64,000 bases of DNA from Gaiellasilicea sp963765705 (GCA_963765705.1 CAVXXJ010000006.1:248001-312000), one strand, 5' to 3'; numbered from the stretch's first letter, positions 43,692 to 53,331 are shown. The notes: generated from the sequence alone by a model not told the origin. Numbers and translations: made by a program.

Positions 43692-44335
43692 CGGCGGAGC
43701 CCGATCAAGGCGGCGAAGCTCGCGGCCACGATCGGCACGCCCGGCGGCGCGAGCGGGAGCAGCACGAGGGTGATCGTGCCGGCGACCAGAGCCGTGACGA
43801 GCGCGCGACGCGTGCGGAGGTACGGCGCGAGCAGCGCGAGGAAGAGCGCCGGGAACGCGGCGTCGAGGCCGATCGCCTCGGGGTCGAGCAGGTCGCCGAC
43901 CACAGTGCCGACCGCGGTGCCGCCCACCCAGAGGACGTAGAGGAGGATGCCGACGCCGGTGAGGATCGCGTAGTCGAAGCCGCCCGAGCGGCCGGAGAGC
44001 GCCCACGACTCGTCCACGATCAGCTGCGACTCCAGGAAGCGGCGCCGCCGGGAGCCGGGAAAGATCGAGGCGACCGCCAGGCTCAGCGGGACGTAGCGCG
44101 CGTTGAGGAGGATCGCGGCGACGATCGCTGCGAGAGCACCGCCGCCGTCCTCGAGGATCGAGGCCGCGGCGAACTGGGCCGAGCCGGCGAAGCTCGTCGC
44201 CGACATGACGACCGCGCCGAGCCAGCCGATCCCCGCGTCGGCGGCGAGCAAGCCGAAGGAGGCGCCGAAGAGGAGCGGGGCCACCGCGAGCGGCAGCCCG
44301 GCGCGGATCCCGTCCCTGGTGCGCGAGGCCTCCAT
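43688..44335 (-). CDS. azlC: AzlC family branched-chain amino acid exporter subunit
   Basis: A 215-residue membrane protein with about seven hydrophobic segments. MSATSFAGSAQFAAASIL is typical, as are NARYVPLSLAVA and DESWALS. Together with AzlD it exports leucine-type amino acids or azaleucine. ATG 44335 is the first plausible start, 25 bases from a strong terminator-like hairpin (44361-44392). It forms a two-gene unit with azlD. Confidence 0.87.
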   Translation of the reverse strand: MEASRTRDGIRAGLPLAVAPLLFGASFGLLAADAGIGWLGAVVMSATSFAGSAQFAAASILEDGGGALAAIVAAILLNARYVPLSLAVASIFPGSRRRRFLESQLIVDESWALSGRSGGFDYAILTGVGILLYVLWVGGTAVGTVVGDLLDPEAIGLDAAFPALFLALLAPYLRTRRALVTALVAGTITLVLLPLAPPGVPIVAASFAALIGLRR

Positions 44336-44360
44336 CGCCTCGACGCTACAGAGAGCGAAG

Positions 44361-44392
44361 CAGGTGGGGGCGGCCGAAGCCGCCCCCACCTG
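44361..44392 (-). terminator. Strong hairpin with C(UUCG)G loop, terminator of the nucleotidase gene
   Basis: A perfect 14-bp stem (CAGGTGGGGGCGGC with GCCGCCCCCACCTG). On the minus strand the loop reads TTCG, closed by C-G. It starts five bases after the nucleotidase TAG. No U-tract follows, as is common in high-GC actinobacterial terminators. Confidence 0.75.
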
Positions 44393-44397
44393 GTTGC

Positions 44398-46206
44398 CTA
44401 CGGAAGCCGCGTGACGCGGTTCAGCGGAGGCGGAGAGACCGGCGAGTGCGTCTGGAAGTAGCGCACGGCTGCATCCAGGTCGACCTCACCGCCGAGCGGG
44501 TTCGTGCACTGCGTGAAGACGCTGAATCCGTCTCCACCGTCGGCGAGGAACGAGTTCATCGCCACGCGGTACGAGGCGCCGAGATTGATGGCGGCACCGT
44601 TCAGCAGGATCTGAGCCGGATCGATCTTGCTGCCGACCGGCGCCGACGCGCTGAACGAGTAGTGCAGGCTGTCCGACGGCAGCAGGATGCGGCCGTTCGG
44701 AGGCAGCACGACGAACTGCTGCTCGAGCAGAGCCTCGATCTGCGCACCAGTGCACGTCTTCACGACCATCGTGTTCGAGAAGGGCTGCACGGTGAACATC
44801 TCGCCGAACGTGACCTCGCCCGGCTGCTCGCCGCCACTGATCTGGTTGAACAGCAGGCCGCCCCGGACACCGCCCGGATTCATGAACGCGACGACTGCGC
44901 CACCGAAGTCGCTCGGCGCGGTCGCTGCGAGCTGGGCGTCCGCGATCACGTCGCCCATCGGCTGCTCGCCGGCGGCGTTCTGGCCGCTGGGGGTGTCGCG
45001 TGCCGAGCGGATGTCCGCCGTGATCGTGCCGATCACGCGGTTCGCGATCGGGTCGGACAGCGACTTGTACCGAGCAAGCAGCTCGGTCGTCGGCGCGTCC
45101 TTCGCGACGGTCTGGGTGACCACGTTGTTCTTCGCGGTCGCCGCGACGATGTCGGCGGTGTTCTCGTCGATCGTCAGGTCGATCTGCGTGATCAGCCGGC
45201 CGAACGACGATGCGCTCGTCACGAGCCTGTTGTTCATCGTGCAGACGTACGGCGCGTGGGTGTGCGCGCTGACGACGACGTCGACCTCGGGATCGAGCCG
45301 GCTGACGACGTCGACGAGACCGGGCCCGTTGAAGTTCTCGCAGGCGTTCACGTCGAGGAAGCCCTTCGAGAACGGCGCGGTCTGGAACCCGCCTTCGTGG
45401 ATGAGCAGCACGATCGCCTCGATGCCCTTCTTCTTCAGCTTCGGCACGAGCGCGTTCACCGTGTCGGCCTCGTCGAGGAAGTCCAGCCCGGCGACTCCCG
45501 TCGGGGTGACTACGAGCGGCGTGTTCTCGAACGTCTCGCCGATGAAGGCGATCCGCTCGCCCTTCGAGGTCTTGAAGACCTCGTACGGCGGCAGGAGCGT
45601 GTCACCCGTGTCCTCCAGGACGACGTTCGCCGCGAGGTACTGGAAGACCGAGCCGAAGAACGGCGTTCCGTCCTGGCAGCCGTCGACGGGATGACATCCG
45701 TCGGGGCGGGCAGGCTTGTACGCACGCGACTTGCTGTTCTCGAAGCCGTTGTCGTTGATCCGCTGCGAGCGGTTTCCGTACTGCATCCGCAGCAGCTCGG
45801 CCGACCCTTCATCGAACTCGTGGTTGCCGACGCCGACGGTGTCGACGCCGATCGAGTTCAGGAACTCGATCGTCGGCTCGTCGTGGAAGAGACCGGAGAG
45901 CAGCGGGCTGCCGCCGATCATGTCTCCCGCGCCGACGACGTACGTATCGGTGCCTTCCGATCCCAGCGCCCTCATGTGGGTGGCGAAGTACTCCGCGCCG
46001 CCGGCCGGAACGGAGAGACCCGTCGCCGGGTTGACGATCGAGCCCGGCGTGTTCGCCTCCAGATGGCCGTGGAAGTCGTTGAACGCGAGCAGCTTCACCT
46101 GGAACAGCTTCGGCGGCTTCTCCTTGTTCGACCCGTTGGCCATTCCGGCCGGGGTGACGGCGAGCGCAAGTGTCGCCGCCGCCAGCAAGAACACTCTCAT
46201 TTTCAT
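44398..46206 (-). CDS. Secreted 5'-nucleotidase/metallophosphoesterase
   Basis: A 602-residue exported enzyme. The signal peptide is MRVFLLAAATLALAVTPAG. The metallophosphoesterase domain (residues about 35-330) has LAFNDFHGHLE, GAGDMIGGSP, GNHEFDEG and VVSAHTHAP. The C-terminal 5'-nucleotidase substrate domain (MNPGGVRGGLLF, NSFLADGGDGF) follows. It releases phosphate and nucleosides from nucleotides. ATG 46206 has GAAAGGGA nine bases upstream. The adjacent nuclease gene on the same strand supports extracellular nucleic acid scavenging. Confidence 0.92.
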   Translation of the reverse strand: MKMRVFLLAAATLALAVTPAGMANGSNKEKPPKLFQVKLLAFNDFHGHLEANTPGSIVNPATGLSVPAGGAEYFATHMRALGSEGTDTYVVGAGDMIGGSPLLSGLFHDEPTIEFLNSIGVDTVGVGNHEFDEGSAELLRMQYGNRSQRINDNGFENSKSRAYKPARPDGCHPVDGCQDGTPFFGSVFQYLAANVVLEDTGDTLLPPYEVFKTSKGERIAFIGETFENTPLVVTPTGVAGLDFLDEADTVNALVPKLKKKGIEAIVLLIHEGGFQTAPFSKGFLDVNACENFNGPGLVDVVSRLDPEVDVVVSAHTHAPYVCTMNNRLVTSASSFGRLITQIDLTIDENTADIVAATAKNNVVTQTVAKDAPTTELLARYKSLSDPIANRVIGTITADIRSARDTPSGQNAAGEQPMGDVIADAQLAATAPSDFGGAVVAFMNPGGVRGGLLFNQISGGEQPGEVTFGEMFTVQPFSNTMVVKTCTGAQIEALLEQQFVVLPPNGRILLPSDSLHYSFSASAPVGSKIDPAQILLNGAAINLGASYRVAMNSFLADGGDGFSVFTQCTNPLGGEVDLDAAVRYFQTHSPVSPPPLNRVTRLP

Positions 46207-46235
46207 CGTGTTGGTCCCTTTCCTCTCCCTGGTTT

Positions 46236-49200
46236 TCACGACTGCTTCAACGCCTCGGCGAGGGCGATCAACGTCGCTGCCTCAGCGTCTGTAAGGCTCC
46301 TGCCGCGCTGCTCCTCGACGATCTCGATGAAGCCGTCCAGGAGGTTGTTGCGCTTCGTGAGCTTCCCCTTCGATTCCTCGTGCTCGGCCTGCCTGAGCTT
46401 GTCGCAGAGCCGCAGCGCAACCTTCTTCTCCGACGAGTACTCCCTCGCGAGCTCGCAGACGTACGCGTACGACGGCCGCAGCGTGAGCCGAACGAGCTGC
46501 GGATCGTGATCGGAGATCTGGTCGATGAACTCCGAGTTCACGTGCAGGATGTCGTAGCCCGCCGCGGCTGCGGCGCTGCTCATCAGGTTGCCGCTGACCA
46601 TGATGTGATCGAGCGCCTGGCTGTTGCCGTCGAAGACGTAGCTGTAGCGCTCCGCCGGCGGCAGTGTCTCGATCAGTGCGGTCAAGCCTGCGTCCTTCAG
46701 CTTCTGCACCGGCGCCGAGAACTGGAAGTCGTTCAGGTCGCCGATGACGGCGACGTTCGCCGTCGAGTCCAGGGCGAGGATGTCGTCGACGAAGTCGGCG
46801 AGCAGCGTCGCCTGCTGGTTCCGCTGCACCTCGCTGGTGAGCACCGGCGGCTGTGAGTGCCCGAAGAGAGGCTGGTCGCCGCCCTTCGAGTTGAAGTGGT
46901 TCACGATCACGAACAGCTTGTGGCCGTTGTAGGTGAACTCGGCTGCGAGCGGCTTGCGGCTCGCATTCCAGGCGCTGTTCGTCGGCGCGACGCGGCCCGG
47001 GCTCGCAGAGAGCTGGGGACCGTCCGCACCCGGCACGACGGAGACGGCAGTCGTCGAGTCGCCGCCCGGGCGATCGACGAACGCGAGCCCGCGGTCGGTC
47101 CGGTAGAGGAAGCCGACGCGGATGTTGCCGCCCGGCGCCCCGCCGTCCTGGTGCGCAACCGGGTCGATCTGCCGGTAGCTGTACGCAGGCCCGCCCGCCG
47201 CCGAGATCGCGGCGACGAGGCGATTCAGCGTCGTGCTCGCATCGACGACGGTGTCGCCCGTGCCGCCCACGACGCCGTTGTTGTCCTGGATCTCCTCGAG
47301 GCCGACGATGTCCGGCGCAGCGAGGTTGTTCACGATCATGGCAGCGAGCGCGTCGTACTTCGGCTGGGCCTCGTTGCCCGCGAGATTCTCGACGTTGAAC
47401 GTCGCGATCGAGACCTGGCCGGCTCCAGCTGTGACGGCCGTCTCACGAACCGAGACGCCGGTGCTGGCCGGTACCGGCTGCGACCGCAACTGGATCCGGT
47501 ACTCGCCGAAGTTGTAGTCCAGAATCCCGACGTGCGCGCCGGGGAACGTGCCGCCGACGTTCACAGCCGGCATCGCCGGCGGGCCGGTCTTGAACCATTC
47601 GTCGTCGATCACCATCCGCTCCGGGTTCAGGTCGCCCGGACCGATCACGACGCCGCCCCGCGGTGTCATCGTGGTCGCGTTCGCGCCGTTGTCGCCGACG
47701 ACGAAGATCTCGCCGAAGCCTGTGAAGGTGAAGCTCGTCGCGATCAGGTCGTTCATCTGGACGAGCATCCCTTCCATGCTCTCGTAGAAGTCGAGCCCGT
47801 CCTCGGCCGGATCGAAGAGAACGCCGGGCGCCTCGACGTTGCCGGTCGCGTCGTCCTCGATCACGGTGTTCGGCGGAATGCGGCCGCCCGTGCCGATCAC
47901 CGTCGCGGCCGGCAACGCGTTGCGAGTCGAGAGAACGGTGGCGACGGGGTTCGTGAGCTCTGTGATCGTCAGGTTCGCCGCGCCCGAGCGGAACTCGGTG
48001 ACGAGGCCCAAGACGCTGACCTCGTCCCCGACGGAGACGCCCGCAGCCGCGGACGCGCCGAAGACCTGCAGGCCCTCGGATGTCGCGGAGTTCAGGTCCG
48101 GAGTCGGGTCCTGGAGGTAGAAGCTGCTGCCGATCTTGCCGATCACGATTCCGGTCGTCGTCACGGTCGTGCCGACCTTGGGCGAGATGTGCGCCGCGCC
48201 CTGGATCTCGCTGATCTCGATCGGGGGAGCCGGCGGCTCCGCAACCGTGAGCGCGATCGTGGTGGAGCCGGACCGCGACTGAGCGTCGGTGACGGTCACC
48301 GGCAGCGACTTCGCGCCCGGCGCCGTGCCGCCCGCCACAGTCGCCCGATAGGTGAAGACGTTGTCGTTCGCCGTTGCGTCGAAGCCGAGACCGTCGTCCG
48401 CGAACGCAGTGGTGGCCGACCCGCCGATCGAGGTCAGGTCACCCGAGACCGAGATCCCGGTGCTGGTCGGGTTCGCGCCCGGCGTCACGGTGGCGGTCAG
48501 AGTCGACTGCGCTCCGGGGAGCACCGAGCCGGGGTTCGCTGCGCCCGTGGCGCTCGGGTTGGTCGGCCCGCCGCACGTGGCGAGCGGGCTCGACGTGTTC
48601 CGCGGACCGGGAGGCGAAAGCGTGGAGAAGTCGGTGCTGTTGTTGTCGCTGTCGTCACAGCCGGCACCGTTGCGGGCAGCCGCTGAGGTGTTCGACTGCG
48701 TCGGCGCTGGACCGGCGCCTTCGAAGAAGTTGGCGGCGCCGTAGCCGACGAGATCGACGATCCGCGCCAGCTGGGAAGGGCTGCAGGGAGTGGAGCCGCC
48801 GTTGCATCCGAGCGTGACCGCGTCCACGACGAGGGCGACCTTGCCCGCAGTACCGGACATGTTGATCGGGGTTGCATCGACGACGTCCGCCGTCGGGAGC
48901 GGCGCACCGACCGCAGCCTGGCTGAACTCCTGAATCAACAGGTACTGGCCAGGTTGAAGCGCAACGCTCGGCAGCTCGGTGAGCTGCCCCGAGTTGGCAC
49001 CAAAGGCGCCAGTGCCTGTAGAGCTTGCGTACTGCACGGACATGCCGTTCAGAGGCACGGAGACGTTGCCGCGATTGAAGATCTCGATGTAGTCGTGCGT
49101 GTACGACGCACCTGCGTTGCCGCCGCCGCCGTAGACCTGGCTGACGACGAGATTGCCGGCCGCAAACGCGTTCGCGGACCCGACCAGAGCGATCAGCGCG

Positions 49201-49238
49201 CCGATGACGACGCACAGCCGCAGACGAAGATGAGACAC
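46236..49238 (-). CDS. ExeM/NucH-type extracellular nuclease with lamin-tail domain
   Basis: A 1000-residue exported protein. A signal peptide (LCVVIGALIALVGSANAFA) is followed by a lamin-tail domain (residues about 28-170, VSQVYGGGGNAGASYTHDYIEIFN), then Ig-like/OB-fold-like segments. A C-terminal endonuclease/exonuclease/phosphatase domain (from about 660) has IATFNVENLAG, VGLEEIQDNNGV, GDLNDFQFSAPV and SDHDPQLVRL. GTG 49238 has AGGGGAGGA upstream. It probably degrades extracellular DNA and feeds the 5'-nucleotidase encoded 29 bases downstream. Confidence 0.9.
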   Translation of the reverse strand: MSHLRLRLCVVIGALIALVGSANAFAAGNLVVSQVYGGGGNAGASYTHDYIEIFNRGNVSVPLNGMSVQYASSTGTGAFGANSGQLTELPSVALQPGQYLLIQEFSQAAVGAPLPTADVVDATPINMSGTAGKVALVVDAVTLGCNGGSTPCSPSQLARIVDLVGYGAANFFEGAGPAPTQSNTSAAARNGAGCDDSDNNSTDFSTLSPPGPRNTSSPLATCGGPTNPSATGAANPGSVLPGAQSTLTATVTPGANPTSTGISVSGDLTSIGGSATTAFADDGLGFDATANDNVFTYRATVAGGTAPGAKSLPVTVTDAQSRSGSTTIALTVAEPPAPPIEISEIQGAAHISPKVGTTVTTTGIVIGKIGSSFYLQDPTPDLNSATSEGLQVFGASAAAGVSVGDEVSVLGLVTEFRSGAANLTITELTNPVATVLSTRNALPAATVIGTGGRIPPNTVIEDDATGNVEAPGVLFDPAEDGLDFYESMEGMLVQMNDLIATSFTFTGFGEIFVVGDNGANATTMTPRGGVVIGPGDLNPERMVIDDEWFKTGPPAMPAVNVGGTFPGAHVGILDYNFGEYRIQLRSQPVPASTGVSVRETAVTAGAGQVSIATFNVENLAGNEAQPKYDALAAMIVNNLAAPDIVGLEEIQDNNGVVGGTGDTVVDASTTLNRLVAAISAAGGPAYSYRQIDPVAHQDGGAPGGNIRVGFLYRTDRGLAFVDRPGGDSTTAVSVVPGADGPQLSASPGRVAPTNSAWNASRKPLAAEFTYNGHKLFVIVNHFNSKGGDQPLFGHSQPPVLTSEVQRNQQATLLADFVDDILALDSTANVAVIGDLNDFQFSAPVQKLKDAGLTALIETLPPAERYSYVFDGNSQALDHIMVSGNLMSSAAAAAGYDILHVNSEFIDQISDHDPQLVRLTLRPSYAYVCELAREYSSEKKVALRLCDKLRQAEHEESKGKLTKRNNLLDGFIEIVEEQRGRSLTDAEAATLIALAEALKQS

Positions 49239-49550
49239 CCGTTCCTCCCCTAAGTTTGTGCTGCTCCCCAGAAAATCCAGCCGCAGCTCCTTCCGGGCCG
49301 CGCCCCGCGGGACTCTAGCCAGTCTTTCGCCAAACTCCAAGCCGAATTCGACTTCGTCACCAGCTGCAGGCATACTTCGAGACGTCCCGACGACGAAGGA
49401 GGTTCGAGCAGATGACCGATCTTGCCCCCTCCGCCCTCAGAGCTCCGCGGCTCTAGGGACGTCGGTCCATACCTCCGGCGACTCCTGAGCCGCGCGGCGC
49501 GCGCCGACTTTCGCGCGCCTGCCCCTACCATCTCGCTCAAGGAGACTCGC
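49239..49550. other. 312-bp intergenic region between the exonuclease and rsgA
   Basis: It holds a promoter for the minus-strand nuclease: TTGGAG (49335-49340) and TAGAGT (49312-49317) on the minus strand with a 17-base spacer, about 75-100 bases before GTG 49238. It also has AGAGC/GCTCT (49439-49454) as a weak inverted repeat, and the AAGGAG of rsgA at its right end. I see no tRNA, small ORF with a ribosome site or strong hairpin. Confidence 0.5.
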
Positions 49551-50627
49551 TTGTACGCATTGCACGATCTCGGCTGGACTGACAGCCACGCAACCGAATT
49601 CGAACCGCACGCCGCCGAAGGCAGGATCCCGGCGCGCGTCGCCGCTCAGCACCGCGGCGCCTACGTCGTCTATTCCGAGCTCGGCGAGCTCCGCGCGGAC
49701 CTCGCCGGCAGGCTCTCCCACGAAGCCGCCGGCGCCGGGGAGCTGCCGGCCGTCGGCGACTGGGTCGCGATCGCACCCAGGCCGGAGGAAGACTCGGCGA
49801 CGATTCACGCCGTCGTCTCCCGCAAGACGAAGTTCTCGCGCAAGGTCGCGCTGACCGCGACGGAGGAGCAGGTGCTCGCCGCCAACGTCGACGCCGTCTT
49901 CCTCGTCATGTCGCTGAACGAGGACTTCAATCTCCGCCGCCTCGAGCGGTACGTGACGATGGCGTGGGAGAGCGGCGCCCAGCCCGTGATCGTGCTGACG
50001 AAGAGCGACCTCGACCCGCACCACGCGCTGAAGGTGCTCGAGGTGGAGGCGATCGCCTTCGGCGTCCCCGTCCACGCGATCTCGAGCCTGACCGGCGACG
50101 GCCTCGACCTGATCCGTTCCCACCTGCTGCCGGGCCGGACGATCGCACTGCTCGGCTCGTCCGGCGTCGGCAAGTCGACGCTCGTGAACACGCTCGCCGG
50201 CGAGGAGCTGCTGGCGACGCAGACGATCCGCGAGCACGACGGCGAGGGCCGCCACACGACCAGGCACCGTCAGCTCGTCCTGCTGCCAGGCGGCGGCCTC
50301 GTCGTGGACACGCCCGGACTGCGCGAGCTGCAGCTCTGGGAGTCGTCGGACGGGCTTGCGGAGACGTTCAGCGACGTCGAGGGGCTCGCGAACCAATGCC
50401 GTTTCTCGGATTGCGCCCACGGCACCGAGCCGGGCTGCGCGATCCGGGCGGCGCTCGCCGACGGGACGCTGCCCGCCGACCGCTGGGAGAGCTACAACAA
50501 GCTCCAGCGCGAGCTGGCGCACCTCGAGCGGCGGCTCGACAAGCGACTCCAGGCCGAGGAGCGAAAGCGCTGGGCCAAGGCCGGCGCGGAGGGACGCGCG
50601 AACATGCGCGCAAAGGGGCGGCGCTAA
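49551..50627 (+). CDS. rsgA: Ribosome small subunit-dependent GTPase A
   Basis: A 358-residue circularly permuted GTPase that assists 30S maturation. An N-terminal OB-like domain is followed by the permuted G motifs: VLTKSDLD (G4) precedes GSSGVGKSTLVN (G1) and VVDTPG (G3). A zinc finger of the CRFSDCAHGTEPGC type follows. The TTG start at 49551 has AAGGAG eight bases upstream; a longer N-terminus from an upstream ATG is not conserved-looking. The stop overlaps the opposing lamin-tail gene by four bases. Confidence 0.93.
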   Translation: MYALHDLGWTDSHATEFEPHAAEGRIPARVAAQHRGAYVVYSELGELRADLAGRLSHEAAGAGELPAVGDWVAIAPRPEEDSATIHAVVSRKTKFSRKVALTATEEQVLAANVDAVFLVMSLNEDFNLRRLERYVTMAWESGAQPVIVLTKSDLDPHHALKVLEVEAIAFGVPVHAISSLTGDGLDLIRSHLLPGRTIALLGSSGVGKSTLVNTLAGEELLATQTIREHDGEGRHTTRHRQLVLLPGGGLVVDTPGLRELQLWESSDGLAETFSDVEGLANQCRFSDCAHGTEPGCAIRAALADGTLPADRWESYNKLQRELAHLERRLDKRLQAEERKRWAKAGAEGRANMRAKGRR

Positions 50628-51487
50628 GGGACATTCGCCGCACCAGGCGTGACCGTGGTCGTGAACGCCCAGTCGGTCGCCGAGTCGCCGGTATCGCTGC
50701 CGTTCGGGATCCGCGCGAGCGATCCGGTCACCGTGTTCGAGTCGGCGACAGCGACCGGCAGCGCGTTGCCCTCGACGAGCGTGTGCGCGAACGCTCCGAT
50801 GAACGCGCGCTCGATCGCCCCTTCGTACGAGAGGGCGTCGACGACTCCCTGGAGCACCGTGTCGTAGAGCGCGACCCCGTCGGGGGCGCCGTTCTGGGCA
50901 TCGACCGTGACGACGAGGTACGCGCCGGGGGCGAGTGAGCCGCTCAACGGCCTGCGCAGGTACTCGCTGCCGTCGGCGCCGTCGACGAAGACGAGCGCCA
51001 GCCCATCGAGCTCGGCCGCGCCGAGCCCCGCATTGTGGAGCTCGACGAACCCGCCCGCGTCGGCTCCGACCTGGTCGTAGTCGATCTCGTTCAGCACGAC
51101 GTTCGGGAGCGCCTCCGAGAGCGGCGCCGGGCGGCAGGTGAGGGTGACGACGCCGCCTGCCTCGGTTCGGACGAGGAGCACGCCCGGCAGCCCGGAGACG
51201 GTCGTGCAGGCCGTGCGGTCGAGCGCCGCGATCGATGCAGGCCCAGCCGGCCCGGCCGGCCCGGCAACACCGCGGACGTTCCACTGTAAGGGCTGTTCGT
51301 TGCCACTACAGACAACACCGAGCGCAGGCACCCTGAGCACACCTGTCGACTTCACGCGGCAGGCGCTGATCACGTTGTCGTCGAGCCTCGACTCGAGCAC
51401 CGCGCCGGCGGCCGCGCCGGCGAGGACGAGCGCCGTCGCCGCGATCACGCCTGTGCGGAGCGCTCGTCTCCGTCCGTGAGCCTTCAT
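50624..51487 (-). CDS. Secreted lamin-tail-domain protein with collagen-like linker
   Basis: A 287-residue protein. A signal-like hydrophobic segment (VIAATALVLAGAAAGAVL) is followed by a short Cys-rich segment (ISACRVKSTGVLRV ... GVVCSGNEQPLQWNVRG) seen in many Thermoleophilia exoproteins, then GPAGPAGPA, then a lamin-tail beta-sandwich (LNEIDYDQVGADAGGFVELHNAG ... GAYLVVTV) at residues about 135-280. ATG 51487 has GAGGAGG upstream. No enzymatic motif. It is probably a cell-surface or adhesive protein. Confidence 0.75.
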   Translation of the reverse strand: MKAHGRRRALRTGVIAATALVLAGAAAGAVLESRLDDNVISACRVKSTGVLRVPALGVVCSGNEQPLQWNVRGVAGPAGPAGPASIAALDRTACTTVSGLPGVLLVRTEAGGVVTLTCRPAPLSEALPNVVLNEIDYDQVGADAGGFVELHNAGLGAAELDGLALVFVDGADGSEYLRRPLSGSLAPGAYLVVTVDAQNGAPDGVALYDTVLQGVVDALSYEGAIERAFIGAFAHTLVEGNALPVAVADSNTVTGSLARIPNGSDTGDSATDWAFTTTVTPGAANVP

Positions 51488-51617
51488 CGTTCCTCCTCGT
51501 GTGCTGGGAGGAGTCGTGATAGCTGCGCCCGCGCGCGCCGCCCAGTGTCCGAAACGGCCCGACCCGTCCCGAAAGGACGGTTCTGCGCGCGAATTGGCAC
51601 GCAATCGACACACTCCC

Positions 51618-52589
51618 GTGATCGAAATCCGCTTCCAGCTCCCCGACCCGCGGCGGCGACTCGCTGCCGTCCGACTCGCCCACGAGCTCGGCGACCGGCT
51701 GCCGCACGAGCTGAAGCGCCGAGGCCGCACCTGGGAGCTGACCGCGCCGGCGCCGGACGTCGCCCGCTTCGAGTACCAGCTCGAGCTGATCGACGCCAAG
51801 GGCAAGAGCGAGTGGATCGTCGACCCGGCGAATCCGAAGACGGCGAGCGGCCCCTGGGGCGACAAGTCCGTCTGGGAGGAACCCGAGTACGCGGCGCCGG
51901 AATGGGTCGACGCCGACCCCGTGGGCGAGACGGAGAGCGTCACGATCGCGAGCAAGCTCCTCCGGGCGGAGCTGCCCGCTCTGATCTGGGCCCACCCGGA
52001 CGCCACCGCACAGAGCCCGATGCTGATCGCCCACGACGGCCCCGAGTACGCCGAGCACTCGGCGCTCCCGGTTCTGCTCGGGCAGCTGCCGCCGCTCCGC
52101 GCGACGCTGCTCGGCCCCGTCGACCGGAACGAGACCTACTCGGCGTCCGCGCGCTACGCGCGTGCGCTCGCCGAGGAGATCCTGCCGGCGCTCCCGCCGG
52201 CGCCGAAGCGGATCGGGCTCGGAGCCAGCCTCGGCGCCCTGGCGCTCTTCCACACCCATCGCCGCTACCCCGAGAGCTTCGATGCGCTCTTCCTCCAGTC
52301 GGGCAGCTTCTTCCGGCGCGCCGACGCGCACGAGCGCTGGTTCCCGCGCTACGAGCGGATCGCCCGCTTCGTCGGCGGCGTCCATCGCAACCGGCCCGAG
52401 CGGGCGATCCCGATCGTCCTGGGCTGCGGCACCGTGGAGGAGAACCTGCCTGCCAACAGGGCGCTCGAGGAGTCACTGCGGCGCCGCGGTTACGACGCGC
52501 GGTTGCATGAGTTCCGCGACGGGCACAACTGGATCGCATGGCGCGACTCCTTCCATCCCAATCTGCTCAGGCTGCTCCAGAGGACCTGA
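51618..52589 (+). CDS. Fes-like alpha/beta hydrolase (esterase) 1
   Basis: A 323-residue protein resembling enterochelin-esterase-type hydrolases. An N-terminal carbohydrate-binding-like segment (IRFQLPDPRRRLAAVRL) precedes the hydrolase fold. The nucleophile is in GLGASLGALALFH and a histidine lies in FRDGHNWIAWRD. GTG 51618 leaves 130 bases for promoters from the divergent gene at 51487, whereas upstream GTGs (51501, 51516) would leave only 13-28 bases. A leaderless start cannot be excluded. Followed by a second esterase one base after its stop. Confidence 0.72.
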   Translation: MIEIRFQLPDPRRRLAAVRLAHELGDRLPHELKRRGRTWELTAPAPDVARFEYQLELIDAKGKSEWIVDPANPKTASGPWGDKSVWEEPEYAAPEWVDADPVGETESVTIASKLLRAELPALIWAHPDATAQSPMLIAHDGPEYAEHSALPVLLGQLPPLRATLLGPVDRNETYSASARYARALAEEILPALPPAPKRIGLGASLGALALFHTHRRYPESFDALFLQSGSFFRRADAHERWFPRYERIARFVGGVHRNRPERAIPIVLGCGTVEENLPANRALEESLRRRGYDARLHEFRDGHNWIAWRDSFHPNLLRLLQRT

Positions 52590-52590
52590 G

Positions 52591-53331
52591 ATGAATCGCC
52601 GCCACACCTCGCTGTGGTCGCCGGCGATCGGCGCCGAGGGCCGCGTCATCACCTACGGCCACTGGGGCCGGCCGCTGCTCGCATTCCCGTCCCAGGAAGG
52701 GCCAGCCTGGCAGTACGAGGAGCGTGGGATGGTCGAAGCGGTCGCCGACCTGATCGAGGCGGGCCGGGTGAAGGTGTACGCCGTCGACAGCTACGACTCC
52801 GGCAGCTGGTATCGCCAGGACGTGCCGCTCGAAGCGCGTGCGCAGCTGCACGGGCTCTACGAGGACTGGATCGTCAACCAGGTGGTGCCGTTCATCCGCG
52901 AGGACACGGATGCGAGTGCGGAGATCATGGTCACGGGCGTCAGCTTCGGCGCCTACCACGCCGCCAACTTCGCGCTCCGCCACGCCGAGATCTTCCCGCT
53001 CGCGATCTGCCAGAGCGGCGTCTACGACGTCTCCGTGGTCGCCGGTGGCGAGCGCGGCGACGCCGTCTACTTCCAGAATCCCGCCGACTACGTCTCGAAT
53101 CTCGGGGGCGACCACCTCGACTGGCTCCGCGGCCGCGTCAACCTGCTCCTGATCGCCGGCCAGGGCGAGTGGGAGGACACGACCGGCGCGCTCGACAGCA
53201 CCAGGCGCTTCTCCCAGCAGCTCGGCGAAAAGGGGATCTCGCACGAGCTCGACATCTGGGGTCACGACGTCCCGCACGACTGGCCCGCGTGGCGAGCCCA
53301 GATCGCGCATCATCTGCCCCGCTTCGTATGA
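52591..53331 (+). CDS. Alpha/beta hydrolase (esterase) 2
   Basis: A 246-residue cytoplasmic esterase-like protein. The nucleophile elbow is GVSFGAYHAA (Gly-x-Ser-x-Gly), the histidine is likely in WGHDVPHDW. ATG 52591 follows the first esterase by one base and its own stop overlaps the ATP-grasp gene by four. It is homologous in fold, though not in sequence detail, to gene 51618. Substrate unknown. Confidence 0.83.
   Translation: MNRRHTSLWSPAIGAEGRVITYGHWGRPLLAFPSQEGPAWQYEERGMVEAVADLIEAGRVKVYAVDSYDSGSWYRQDVPLEARAQLHGLYEDWIVNQVVPFIREDTDASAEIMVTGVSFGAYHAANFALRHAEIFPLAICQSGVYDVSVVAGGERGDAVYFQNPADYVSNLGGDHLDWLRGRVNLLLIAGQGEWEDTTGALDSTRRFSQQLGEKGISHELDIWGHDVPHDWPAWRAQIAHHLPRFV

Noticed and set aside
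49239..49550. Small antisense or upstream ORFs in the 312-bp gap before rsgA
   Set aside because: Frames run through the gap in several readings, but none has a ribosome site and start of its own or recognisable composition; an upstream in-frame ATG for rsgA gives an Arg/Pro-rich extension not seen in RsgA proteins.
51516..52589. Earlier GTG starts (51501, 51516) for the first esterase
   Set aside because: They would leave almost no intergenic space to the divergent gene at 51487, and the extra residues (arginine/proline-rich) do not resemble the family. They remain possible because a GGGAGGAG site lies close to 51516.
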